Source of the DNA: Syntrophobacterales bacterium
GTDB taxonomy: Bacteria > Desulfobacterota > Syntrophobacteria > Syntrophobacterales > Thermodesulforhabdaceae
Length of the DNA: 64,000 nt
Assembly: GCA_026417655.1 (NCBI GenBank)
Contig: JAOACS010000021.1
Span: forward strand, 208,309 to 272,308
Direction of reading: 5' to 3'
Shown here piece after piece: positions 1-7,797 of the stretch; the first letter of the stretch is position 1; each line of letters opens with the position of its first letter. The notes below the pieces were generated by a model, which had not been told where the DNA came from, made no database searches, and saw only the letters and a program-made list of their open reading frames with translations. A program made the position numbers and the translations under genes.

Positions 1-46
1 CATCAACCTCCACAGATGGCTCTGCCCTTGTTATAATAGCTTAGAT
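1..46 (-). other. window edge; possible start of the next operon gene
   Basis: On the minus strand an ATG occupies positions 3-1, preceded by GGAGG (positions 7-11) only three bases away. This could be the first codon of another gene in the tol-pal operon running off the window, but the spacing is shorter than usual and no coding sequence is visible to test it. Confidence 0.2.
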
Positions 47-928
47 CTAGTTTGACGGCGGAGAAGCTTTACCCTTGTTTAGCTCATTTAAAGCCTGTTG
101 GGCAAGTTTAGCCTCACTGGAATTAGGATACTTCTTAACTATTTTTTCGTATAGAATTTTGGCCGCCGTTGAATCTCCTAATTTTTCCCAGGCCTTACCC
201 TGCTTATACATAGCCATAGGAACCTTATTACCCTTCGGGTAAACATCTATTACCCTTTGGTAATTCTCGATAGCTTTAAGGAGGTTACCTCTAACGAAAT
301 GAATCTCCCCAAGCCAGAATGTGGCATCATCGGCCATAGGCGAATCGGGATACTTTTTCAAAAACTCCTGAAACCCCTTCTCTGCGGCGTTATAGTCTTT
401 ACGATTGTATGCCGTAAGGGATTCTTCATAAAGAGACTTTTCTAAAGGAGCCTTCTGTTCAGCCTGTTCTTGGGTAGGTTTAGTAGTAGGAGCTTCCTGC
501 TGAGGTCTTTCGGAAGTTGGAGAAGGTGGCCTTTGAGGAGGGGGAGGAGTTGGTGTTGGAGCCTTGGGAGGAGATTCTACTCTTTGTTCACTCGAAGGAG
601 GAGCTTCCTTTATTTTACTTATCCTTTCTTGAAGTTGAGCAATTTGATTAGAAAGAAGCGAAAGTTTTTGATCGTGCTCCTCTACCCTACCCTGGACCTG
701 TCCAATCCTACCTTTTACAGCGTCCAGCGAAGCACCCATGTCAGCAACATTTTTGGCACTGGCCTTGTAACCCTCAAGGGACTGTTCCAGTCTATAAACA
801 CGCTCTTCCAACATAAGCATTCTATGGTTAAGAGCGGAGAATTCATTACCCCCTGTAGTTATACAACCATACAGGTTAAAGATAACCAAAAGCATAACTA
901 ATAAAAGCAATCTGTAACCACCTTTCAT
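47..928 (-). CDS. cpoB: CpoB/YbgF-type Tol-Pal cell-division coordinator
   Basis: This 293-residue protein has the classic CpoB layout. A hydrophobic N-terminus ends in a lipobox-like Leu-Tyr-Gly-Cys (Cys22), so it is probably a lipoprotein here. A coiled coil at about 30-110 (heptad leucines; the trimerisation region in known CpoB) is followed by a Pro-rich linker at about 110-150 and then TPR repeats from about 165 to 285. CpoB links outer-membrane constriction by Tol-Pal to septal peptidoglycan synthesis in the periplasm. It is the last visible gene of the tolQRAB-pal operon, 44 bases after pal. A lipid anchor, rather than a free periplasmic form as in E. coli, is inferred from the Cys motif. 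Confidence 0.9.
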   Translation of the reverse strand: MKGGYRLLLLVMLLVIFNLYGCITTGGNEFSALNHRMLMLEERVYRLEQSLEGYKASAKNVADMGASLDAVKGRIGQVQGRVEEHDQKLSLLSNQIAQLQERISKIKEAPPSSEQRVESPPKAPTPTPPPPQRPPSPTSERPQQEAPTTKPTQEQAEQKAPLEKSLYEESLTAYNRKDYNAAEKGFQEFLKKYPDSPMADDATFWLGEIHFVRGNLLKAIENYQRVIDVYPKGNKVPMAMYKQGKAWEKLGDSTAAKILYEKIVKKYPNSSEAKLAQQALNELNKGKASPPSN

Positions 929-972
929 AGTTTTTTATCCTTTTTACCGGATCTCGTTAAAAAACCCCAAAA

Positions 973-1560
973 TTAGAAGTGAATTACAAAATGGGCCCGT
1001 CGGTTCTTAGCCCACGAAGCCTCATCATGTCCGGTTGCAATAGGTCTTTCTTCTCCGTAACTTATCATCTGCATTCTTTCTGGGTTTATACCTAGATTCA
1101 CCAAATATTGCCAAGCACTATGGGCTCGCCGCTCTCCTAGGGCAAGGTTGTATTCATTAGTTCCCCTCTCATCACAGTGCCCTTCAATGGTAATAGTTAA
1201 GGTAGGGTATTTCTTTAGGAATTCAGCCTTCTTGGCTAGAATAGGCTTAGCATCCTCTCGTATCACGGAAGAATCAAAATCGAAATGAATATCCTCGTTT
1301 TCAAATTGCTCCTTCTGCCTTAGGAATTCCCGCTTTTGTTCCTCCGTTGTAATACCGAGGGCTCTGAGCTTTTCATCAGTCAGTGGAGCAGAACCAAAGG
1401 ATGAGTCACCACTAGGGCTACCAGCTCCAGGCATACCTGGGCCCCCAAGTCCCGGTGGCATCGGTGGTCCTTGAACAGTCTTTTTGCCGCATCCAGTGAA
1501 GAACAAGCCAAAAAGTAGAAAGGCTACTACCAGCTTAACTAACCAATTTTTCCTTAGCAT
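973..1560 (-). CDS. pal: Peptidoglycan-associated lipoprotein Pal
   Basis: The 195-residue protein begins with a lipoprotein signal (hydrophobic stretch, then Phe-Thr-Gly-Cys, Cys24). A Gly/Pro/Ser-rich spacer at about 30-60 leads to an OmpA-like peptidoglycan-binding domain over the last 110 residues. The domain shows [29 protein letters not shown] and the ISYGEERP strand. The Asp and Arg in the second motif are the known contacts to meso-diaminopimelate in this family. Pal tethers the outer membrane to the wall and partners with TolB and TolA. It lies between tolB and cpoB, with an AGGAGG about 12 bases before the ATG. Confidence 0.95.
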   Translation of the reverse strand: MLRKNWLVKLVVAFLLFGLFFTGCGKKTVQGPPMPPGLGGPGMPGAGSPSGDSSFGSAPLTDEKLRALGITTEEQKREFLRQKEQFENEDIHFDFDSSVIREDAKPILAKKAEFLKKYPTLTITIEGHCDERGTNEYNLALGERRAHSAWQYLVNLGINPERMQMISYGEERPIATGHDEASWAKNRRAHFVIHF

Positions 1561-1617
1561 ACTTTAGATGCCCTCCTTCGATTATGATAACGATACTACT
1601 TACCCCCTAAGGGTTTC

Positions 1618-2937
1618 TTACATCTTTGGCGACCATGAAGGCAAAATCTGTTCACCTCCTATTTCCGTAAGCAACCTAGCATCGCTTCCATTCTTTAACA
1701 TTACCCATATAGCATACCTTCCCGACCTATTCGATTGGAAAGCTATCATTCTCCCATCTGGAGACCATGTAGGCGCTTCATTGTTACCCCCGCCTGTGGT
1801 AAGTTGAATAGGCTGCGACGTTTCAGGGTTTACAACGAAAATCTGGTGATGACCATTCACTATACCCGAATAGGCTATCAAATCACCCTTTGGAGACCAG
1901 CTAGGGCTTGTATTATAATCGCCCGAAAAAGTAATGCGACGTTTAGAACCGGTGTTTACATCGTATATGTATATCTGGGGATTTCCTGACTCGTTGGAAA
2001 CATAGGCAACTTTTCTCCCATCCGGAGACCATGTAGGGCTCGCCTTTATGTCCCATCCCCCACTCACCACCTTGTCCACGATAGCCCCCTGAAGATTAAC
2101 CGTCACTATCTCGGGACTGCTACCGCCCTGAGATCTAGAAACAGTCACAAGCCCCCTCTGAGGATTAAAGCGGACTCCTGAAAGAACTCCACCGAGAAAG
2201 AAATCTTGAACGTAACGGCTCGCTACATCCAAAAGACATAGGGCAGTTCTGTTGCCACGATAACCTATATAGGCGATAAATCTTCCATCGGGGCTCCAGC
2301 TTGGTGACATCGCAAGCTCTTCCTTAGGAGTAAGCAGTGTGAGATTCGATCCATCAAAATCCACCATATAAATCTTGGAAACCTTTCCCTCCTTGTTAAC
2401 AAAAGCGATTTTAGTGGAAAATATCCCTCCCTCTCCCGTAAGAAGTTTTAAGATCTCATCAACAAACCGATGGATCATAAGCTTTCTATCCGATACTTTA
2501 CCATCATAGGCTTTACCGAGAAGCATTCTTCTCCCAACAACATCGAAGAAACGAAGTTCAAGATGAATATTTTGGCCGTCCGTAGAATAGGATCCCCTAA
2601 TGAGATATTCCGCCCCTCCCTGTCTAAATTGGCCAAAATCAATCTCCGCCGCGGTAACTCCAAGCTTTTGGGGATCAGCAAAAAAGGCCCTCGAATCGAG
2701 CACCTGGAAGATACCTGATATTTGAAGATCCTTTTTGGTTGTAGCGAGAAGATCTTCCGATAGGGAAGCACCTCCCCCATCCACCCTAAAACCAGGAACG
2801 GCTATAGGAAGTTTACGAAATGAAGGATCCGTAATATCTAGATAAACTCGATCCTGTCCATAAGCTCTAAACCACGAAGTAGTCACACCAATGAGTAGCA
2901 CTAGTCCAAAGAACAGGTTAAATCTTCCTATCATCAT
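1618..2937 (-). CDS. tolB: Tol-Pal translocation protein TolB
   Basis: The 439-residue periplasmic protein has a cleavable signal peptide (about 1-27), an N-terminal TolB domain (about 28-165) and a beta-propeller of five or six repeats over the rest. Each blade carries the family signature SPSWSPDG or close variants (for example SPTWSPDGRKVAYVSN and APTWSPDGRMIAFQSN). Length and domain order match known TolB. It binds Pal and TolA in the periplasm during outer-membrane invagination. It follows tolA by 34 bases and precedes pal by 57. Confidence 0.95.
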   Translation of the reverse strand: MMIGRFNLFFGLVLLIGVTTSWFRAYGQDRVYLDITDPSFRKLPIAVPGFRVDGGGASLSEDLLATTKKDLQISGIFQVLDSRAFFADPQKLGVTAAEIDFGQFRQGGAEYLIRGSYSTDGQNIHLELRFFDVVGRRMLLGKAYDGKVSDRKLMIHRFVDEILKLLTGEGGIFSTKIAFVNKEGKVSKIYMVDFDGSNLTLLTPKEELAMSPSWSPDGRFIAYIGYRGNRTALCLLDVASRYVQDFFLGGVLSGVRFNPQRGLVTVSRSQGGSSPEIVTVNLQGAIVDKVVSGGWDIKASPTWSPDGRKVAYVSNESGNPQIYIYDVNTGSKRRITFSGDYNTSPSWSPKGDLIAYSGIVNGHHQIFVVNPETSQPIQLTTGGGNNEAPTWSPDGRMIAFQSNRSGRYAIWVMLKNGSDARLLTEIGGEQILPSWSPKM

Positions 2938-2971
2938 GACCTCCGCACTCCAACATCAAATCTAAATCCGT

Positions 2972-3922
2972 CTATCCCTTCTTCAAATCCTTCGGCCTAA
3001 AGCGAATGCCAATTTCTTCATAAGGTGGACTATAGGACTTTGGAAAAGGAGGAAGGGGGTTCGCCTTTTGAATAGCTCTCAAGACCGACGAATCAAAAAT
3101 CTCATTTCCCGACTTCTTTTCAAAACGCATGTCCATAATATTCCCATCACGACTTATCTTAATGATAACGATCGCTTCTAGATCGTCCCTATTCAAAAGT
3201 TCAACAGGCACAGCCCACTGACTTTGTATCGCTCTCCAAACCTCACTATAATAAAGCCTTCTGGCAAGTCCGTATTCTTCAGAACTCTGGTAGGGTCCCC
3301 CTCCCACTAGCCCACTCTGCTGCTCCCGTTGTTGTCCCCTTAGCCCTTCTGTAGTCCTTTGAGCTCCGGTCCCCTGCTGGGTTTTATTAAGGCTTTTATC
3401 CGAATCAACTTCCCTTTGTCCAGAGGTTGCTTCTTTCAAAAATTCCTTTCTCTGCTCAATAGGTTTAATATCTCTTTTCACACTGATGTTAGGGACTAAA
3501 GTTTCCCACTTTGCCGACGGTTGTTGAGCCGGTTTAGGGAGAGGCATGGAGGGAGGGGACTCAATAGGACGTAGTTCGGATTTCTGAGGAAGGCTATCTT
3601 CTATAGGCACGCTAATCTTCCTAGCTGAATAGACTGGAATAGATCCCCTGCTTTCTCCCGGTTCCTTTGATCCAGATTTTGCGAAAATTTCACTCGCCGA
3701 AGGTGCCTTTATGCCTATTTGGGGAAGCTTTCCTATCTGATCAGCCGAAACTACTTTAACACGGTAGACCTTTATGTCAGAAAACTTCTTGGATGGGACC
3801 AGTTTTGGTAAGGTCACAATAGCCAAACCCAAAGCTATATGGATTACGAGGGATACCACCATCCCTACAGCATAAATATGTCTCGGCTCAGAGATACCAA
3901 AAACCGATCTACTTACATCCAT
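2972..3922 (-). CDS. tolA: TolA/TonB-like envelope-spanning energy transducer
   Basis: This 316-residue protein has one transmembrane helix at about 17-40, a long polar stretch rich in Pro, Lys, Gln and Ser (about 45-215) expected to span the periplasm, and a C-terminal TonB/TolA-type domain. The latter shows the run YYSEVWRAIQSQW, the strand AIVIIKISRDGNI and the segment VLRAIQKANPLPPFP. Its position between tolR and tolB makes TolA the best assignment, although the C-terminal domain resembles TonB more than E. coli TolA, as is usual outside the gammaproteobacteria. It would carry proton-motive energy from TolQR to TolB-Pal. The start lies two bases after the tolR stop. Confidence 0.88.
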   Translation of the reverse strand: MDVSRSVFGISEPRHIYAVGMVVSLVIHIALGLAIVTLPKLVPSKKFSDIKVYRVKVVSADQIGKLPQIGIKAPSASEIFAKSGSKEPGESRGSIPVYSARKISVPIEDSLPQKSELRPIESPPSMPLPKPAQQPSAKWETLVPNISVKRDIKPIEQRKEFLKEATSGQREVDSDKSLNKTQQGTGAQRTTEGLRGQQREQQSGLVGGGPYQSSEEYGLARRLYYSEVWRAIQSQWAVPVELLNRDDLEAIVIIKISRDGNIMDMRFEKKSGNEIFDSSVLRAIQKANPLPPFPKSYSPPYEEIGIRFRPKDLKKG

Positions 3923-3924
3923 AG

Positions 3925-4374
3925 CTATCTTTTCTGCTCAGAACGCCTTTGGGGTTGTCCACCCTCGGTTACCATTCCAATCTCTTCAACACCAGCCTGT
4001 CGGATCTTTCCCATTACTTCCATCACAAAGCCATAGGGAAGGTTTTCATCCGCTCTTATGAAGACCCCCGCTTTACCAGCTCGGTTGGCATAAATAGCCT
4101 CTAGCTTAGGAACCAATTCCTCAAAGGCGACCTCATACTCGTTTACAAAGATTTTTCTCTCCCCATTGACTGTTATAATAAGCCTCTCCTCTTTAGATTC
4201 AATAGCCGGGGCTTGAACCTGGGGAAGCTTTACGTCAACCCCCTGCATCATCATGGGTGCTGTAACCATGAAAATGATAAGAAGCACCAGCATCACATCC
4301 ACAAAGGGGGTGACATTAATATCTGCAACTAGCGATCTAAAAACATTTCGATTATTACTGACACCACTACCCAT
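3925..4374 (-). CDS. tolR: TolR/ExbD biopolymer transport protein
   Basis: The product has a short cytoplasmic N-terminus, one transmembrane helix and a periplasmic domain of about 90 residues. The helix carries the family motif INVTPFVDVMLVLLIIF, in which the Asp after Val is the conserved proton-path residue. I prefer the ATG at 4374 (149 residues): a GAGG sits eight bases upstream and the gene then begins after the tolQ stop. An upstream ATG at 4410 would overlap tolQ by 17 bases and add 12 residues. With TolQ it forms the proton-driven inner-membrane motor of the Tol system. ExbD is the only serious alternative, and the operon context decides for TolR. Confidence 0.93.
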   Translation of the reverse strand: MGSGVSNNRNVFRSLVADINVTPFVDVMLVLLIIFMVTAPMMMQGVDVKLPQVQAPAIESKEERLIITVNGERKIFVNEYEVAFEELVPKLEAIYANRAGKAGVFIRADENLPYGFVMEVMGKIRQAGVEEIGMVTEGGQPQRRSEQKR

Positions 4375-4393
4375 ACCAAAATCCTCTGGCAAA

Positions 4394-5200
4394 CTATCCT
4401 GTTTGCCCATCTAAAATGCTTCTTTTAACCCATTCTCTTTCGACGGCATTTAGGAAATCATTGGCAAAATGTTTCATATCCGTCTCTACCACATGGATTT
4501 TCTGCATGAAGTAGTTATAGGCGATAACGGCAGGTATAGCAGCTGCAAGACCTATAGCGGTAGCGATGAGAGCCTCCGCAATACCTGGAGCTACTACAGC
4601 AAGGCTAGCCGATCCTTGAAGACCAATGTGTCTAAAGCTGTTCATTATTCCCCACACAGTTCCAAAGAGGCCAATAAAGGGGGCGCTACTTCCAGTTGAC
4701 GCAAGAACCGGTGTCCACCGTTCCATTCTGGCTCGTTCCACCATACTCGCCGTTTCCATAGCTCGGTTGACAATCTCCTTTAGATGGTCTCCAAGAAATG
4801 GGTTGGAACCCCTTTTGGCTGAAGCACCTAAGTTACCTGCCTGAGCTTGACGTCCCAGCTCCGCATCAACAGTTTTCATAAATTTGATAAACTCTCCGTA
4901 TCCTGCCCTGAAAATGTAAACGAGAGGCGTCACGGAAAACCTTCGGCTCTCCTGATAAAACTGGGCAAAGTTCTTTGACTGATGAAATCTTGCTAGAAAT
5001 TCTACATTCTCCCTCTGGATTTTCTTGAAACTCCAAAACTTTGCAACTATCACCGTCCAACATCCAAGGGAGAGAAGAAGCAAAATTAAGAGAACAACTC
5101 TTACAACAATACCAGTGTGCCCTAGAATTGAAAGAAAGGAACCTTCAGAAGTAGATCCAAGATTTATTGTTGTAAAGGCGAGACAAAGAAAACCATTCAT
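4394..5200 (-). CDS. tolQ: TolQ/ExbB proton channel protein
   Basis: The 268-residue inner-membrane protein has three transmembrane helices: one near the N-terminus (about 30-50) and two in the C-terminal MotA/TolQ/ExbB domain, which includes TGSSAPFIGLFGTVWGIMNS and APGIAEALIATAIGLAAAIPA. These conserved Thr/Ala/Gly-rich helices line the proton path. The start at 5200 is chosen because its ATG comes one base after the sirtuin stop, with AGGAGG 11 bases upstream inside the sirtuin codons; a start at 5242 would overlap the preceding gene. Tight spacing implies translational coupling to the sirtuin gene. Confidence 0.94.
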   Translation of the reverse strand: MNGFLCLAFTTINLGSTSEGSFLSILGHTGIVVRVVLLILLLLSLGCWTVIVAKFWSFKKIQRENVEFLARFHQSKNFAQFYQESRRFSVTPLVYIFRAGYGEFIKFMKTVDAELGRQAQAGNLGASAKRGSNPFLGDHLKEIVNRAMETASMVERARMERWTPVLASTGSSAPFIGLFGTVWGIMNSFRHIGLQGSASLAVVAPGIAEALIATAIGLAAAIPAVIAYNYFMQKIHVVETDMKHFANDFLNAVEREWVKRSILDGQTG

Positions 5201-5201
5201 C

Positions 5202-5957
5202 TCAGAGGGATCCTCCTTTAAGCCTACGGAGCGCTTCGACAACTAGTGGTAAAGCCCTTCCAGCAGGCTCTCCTATGTAAAGATCTGTAAGGGTTTCGCT
5301 TATAGCCGAAGGTGAAGGGTTAATTTCAACTATATAGGCTCCTCTTTCTTTGGCTATGTAGGGAAGGTATGAAGCAGGGGCAACAGTAGCAGAAGTGCCT
5401 ATTACAAGCATTACATCACATCTAGCAGCGTATTCCATTGAACGACGATGTGCAATTGTCGGTATGGGTTCTCCAAAAAATACAAAATTAGGTCTTATGG
5501 GACCTGTGCAAACACACCGGGGAGGAAGTTCATCAAGGCTTATCATATCTGGAAGATAGTTTTGTCCACAGAAATCACACCGAAGAGTCCTGGCATGACC
5601 ATGATATTCAATGACCTCCACACTTCCAGCTCTTTGATGGAGGCTATCAATATTTTGTGTAATGACGGCCTTAATGTGCCCTGCCCGTTCTAATTCAGCA
5701 AGACTTATGTGAGCAGGATTGGGATGGGCATTATTCAAAAGCTCTTGAACCTCAAGGATCATCCGCCATACCTTCGCAGGGTTTTTTCTGAAAGATTCAA
5801 TATACCCGTACTCCTCGGGATCATATTTTGACCACAACCCACTGGGACTTCTAAAATCAGGAATACCGCTTTCAACAGATATACCAGCACCTGTTAAAGC
5901 GACACCACAGCGAGCGTTTTTAAGCTTAGTAGCTGCAATTTCGTATCTGTCTTCCAT
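5202..5957 (-). CDS. Sirtuin NAD-dependent protein deacylase (CobB/Sir2 family)
   Basis: The 251-residue protein has all core sirtuin motifs: ALTGAGISVESGIPDFRS (NAD binding, about 19-36), TQNIDSLHQRAG with the catalytic-loop Asn-Ile-Asp, EYHGHA with the catalytic His, FGEPIP, and GTSATVAPASYLPY. It removes acyl groups from lysine using NAD. The zinc-binding Cys are present, but the second pair reads Cys-Val-Cys rather than the usual Cys-x-x-Cys, a one-residue contraction. The gene lies between an mltD-like gene and tolQ and ends one base before the tolQ ATG, so it is co-transcribed with Tol-Pal. Substrate and acyl preference cannot be read from the sequence. Confidence 0.93.
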   Translation of the reverse strand: MEDRYEIAATKLKNARCGVALTGAGISVESGIPDFRSPSGLWSKYDPEEYGYIESFRKNPAKVWRMILEVQELLNNAHPNPAHISLAELERAGHIKAVITQNIDSLHQRAGSVEVIEYHGHARTLRCDFCGQNYLPDMISLDELPPRCVCTGPIRPNFVFFGEPIPTIAHRRSMEYAARCDVMLVIGTSATVAPASYLPYIAKERGAYIVEINPSPSAISETLTDLYIGEPAGRALPLVVEALRRLKGGSL

Positions 5958-5995
5958 TATGTTATATCTACCTCCTAATTCTTGTTAATCCTACC

Positions 5996-7162
5996 TTACC
6001 TAGAGATCCTTATTTTCAGCTTCTGGCCTTGAGTAACCCGGTTCTCCTTAATCTGGTTCCATTGCTTGATCTCATCAACGGAAACACCGTAACGCTGAGC
6101 AATCGACGTAAGCGTTTCTCCCCGAGAAACCACATGATACTTGAACTGCTGAGTATAACGTCTTTTGAGTTCCTCCATTTTCAACCCAAAGGAATCCTTT
6201 TGCTCCGGTGGGATACGGAATGTGTAAAAACCTGCAGGAAGCACGTCCGATTGAATAAAGGGATTATATATGAGAAACTGTCTGTATGTAACCCCTGCGG
6301 CTTCAGCGATGTCAATGACCGAGAGAGAATCTGAAAGAGTAACCGGAACCCGCTCTAGTTGAAAGGGTTGATAGCCAGTTCCTTTGATATACTGATAACC
6401 ATATTTCTCAGGATTAGAAAGCACCTCCTTAATAGCCATTATCCTAAAAACATATCTCTCCGTCTCATTCGGGAGCTTCAAATCATAGTAACTCCTTACA
6501 CGTTGTCTTTCCATCTCTCTAGACACCCTATCTTCCCCACAATTGTAAGCTGCGAGAGCAAGAGTCCAACTGCGGAACCTGTTATAAAGATCCATCAAAT
6601 ACTTAAGACCACTTTCCGTTGCCCTTTCGAAATCATAACGATCATCTAGGTAAGCACCCACCCGTAACCCATACCGGGAACCTGTCGATGGGATGAATTG
6701 CCATATACCGGCAGCCCCTGCAGGAGATTTAGCTCCCGGAAGAAGATCACTTTCTGCAACAATTAGATACTTAAGATCATCCGGCAATCCTTTCGCTTTA
6801 AGCTGCTGTTCGACCCAAGGAAAATACCTTTCCGCCCTCTTAAGCCATAAATAAACCTGGGCATGAGAGTAAACCAAAATGGTAAATTCTCGATCAAAAC
6901 GTTCAAAAACATCCGCCCTATTCATTGGAACTGGTTCCCCACAGAAGGTAAACTCTGAAGGAGGCCTAAAATAGGGAACTATACCATCCTTAACATAGGA
7001 AGGAACTGTCTGAGTAGGTTGAGAAGAAAGGGTTTGATGAGGTATAGTAGGAAGCTTTTTAGTCCCCGCAGGGCTTTCGGCTTCCATCGTCCCCACACTG
7101 GTACAGCCTAAAAGGGCTAAGACAGCTAAAATACTGGGAAGATACCTAATGATCCTCTTCAT
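5996..7162 (-). CDS. MltD-like membrane-bound lytic transglycosylase with LysM
   Basis: The 388-residue protein has a lipoprotein signal (about 1-20, Leu-Leu-Gly-Cys). An SLT (soluble lytic transglycosylase) domain follows at about 110-270, with the catalytic Glu in LIVAESDLLPGAKSPAGAAG and the motifs AGIWQFIPSTGSRYGL and ALAAYNCGEDRV. A linker leads to one clear C-terminal LysM (about 340-385: YHVVSRGETLTSIAQRYGV). It would cleave peptidoglycan to 1,6-anhydro products at the outer-membrane face and bind glycan through LysM. Its start is one base past the ndk stop, and it sits upstream of the sirtuin-tol genes, consistent with an envelope-remodelling operon. Confidence 0.9.
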   Translation of the reverse strand: MKRIIRYLPSILAVLALLGCTSVGTMEAESPAGTKKLPTIPHQTLSSQPTQTVPSYVKDGIVPYFRPPSEFTFCGEPVPMNRADVFERFDREFTILVYSHAQVYLWLKRAERYFPWVEQQLKAKGLPDDLKYLIVAESDLLPGAKSPAGAAGIWQFIPSTGSRYGLRVGAYLDDRYDFERATESGLKYLMDLYNRFRSWTLALAAYNCGEDRVSREMERQRVRSYYDLKLPNETERYVFRIMAIKEVLSNPEKYGYQYIKGTGYQPFQLERVPVTLSDSLSVIDIAEAAGVTYRQFLIYNPFIQSDVLPAGFYTFRIPPEQKDSFGLKMEELKRRYTQQFKYHVVSRGETLTSIAQRYGVSVDEIKQWNQIKENRVTQGQKLKIRISR

Positions 7163-7163
7163 G

Positions 7164-7592
7164 TTAAGGCCTCGCCATTTTCACAAGTTCATAATCACTA
7201 AAGAAAAAGGCTATTTCCTTCGTGGCAGTTTCTGGACTATCAGAACCATGAACAGCATTTTTTTCAACATCTGTCCCAAATTCGGCTCTTATTGTTCCCG
7301 CCTCGGCTTGCTTAGGATTAGTAGCTCCCATAATGGCCCGATTTCGACTAATAACATCCTGGCCTTCCAGAACCATCACCATAATTGGACCCGATGACAT
7401 GAAGTCGGTCAAACTATCGTAGAAGGGTTTATCCCTATGAACAGCATAGAAGGCCATAGCCTCTTCTTTGGTTAGTCTGACCATCTTGGCAGCTATTATA
7501 GTAATACCTTCAGCTTCAAAACGACTTATAATTTTCCCCATAACTCCACGGGATACAGCATCAGGTTTAATAATTGAAAGAGTTCTTTCCAT
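7164..7592 (-). CDS. ndk: Nucleoside diphosphate kinase
   Basis: At 142 residues this is standard Ndk length. The sequence begins with [18 protein letters not shown], has the nucleotide-binding RAIMGATNP segment and carries the active-site motif NAVHGSDS, whose His is phosphorylated during gamma-phosphate transfer from NTPs to NDPs. It is cytosolic. It is the first gene of the ndk-mltD-sirtuin-tol operon and is almost fused to mltD, with one base between its stop and the next ATG. A candidate promoter lies upstream in the divergent region facing dnaG. Confidence 0.97.
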   Translation of the reverse strand: MERTLSIIKPDAVSRGVMGKIISRFEAEGITIIAAKMVRLTKEEAMAFYAVHRDKPFYDSLTDFMSSGPIMVMVLEGQDVISRNRAIMGATNPKQAEAGTIRAEFGTDVEKNAVHGSDSPETATKEIAFFFSDYELVKMARP

Positions 7593-7657
7593 AGCCTTCT
7601 CTCCTCTAGATCAATTCTATAAGATCTCTCATTTTGCGGATCTCAAAAACCAGCAAA

Positions 7658-7685
7658 AGCCTACATCACTTCGTAGAATAGTCAA
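7658..7685 (-). promoter_or_regulatory. candidate promoter for the ndk-tol operon
   Basis: On the minus strand TTGACT (7680-7685) is followed after 16 bases by TAGGCT (7658-7663). The -35 box is good and the -10 box weak (3 of 6). A second TATAGA-like box lies closer to ndk. It sits in the 205-base divergent gap between ndk and dnaG. Confidence 0.3.
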
Positions 7686-7797
7686 GTTTAATCGAGGTTG
7701 TGTTAATACCTCTTGCCTTTCATAACTATTGTGTTTTGATTCTATTGTGTAAAACTTGTCATACCGTTAAATCTGCTCATCCAAAAGGGAATCAAAC

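Noticed and set aside
5202..5242. Extended tolQ start overlapping the sirtuin gene
   Set aside because: The ATG at 5200 has a better ribosome site and gives the usual TolQ N-terminus without overlap.
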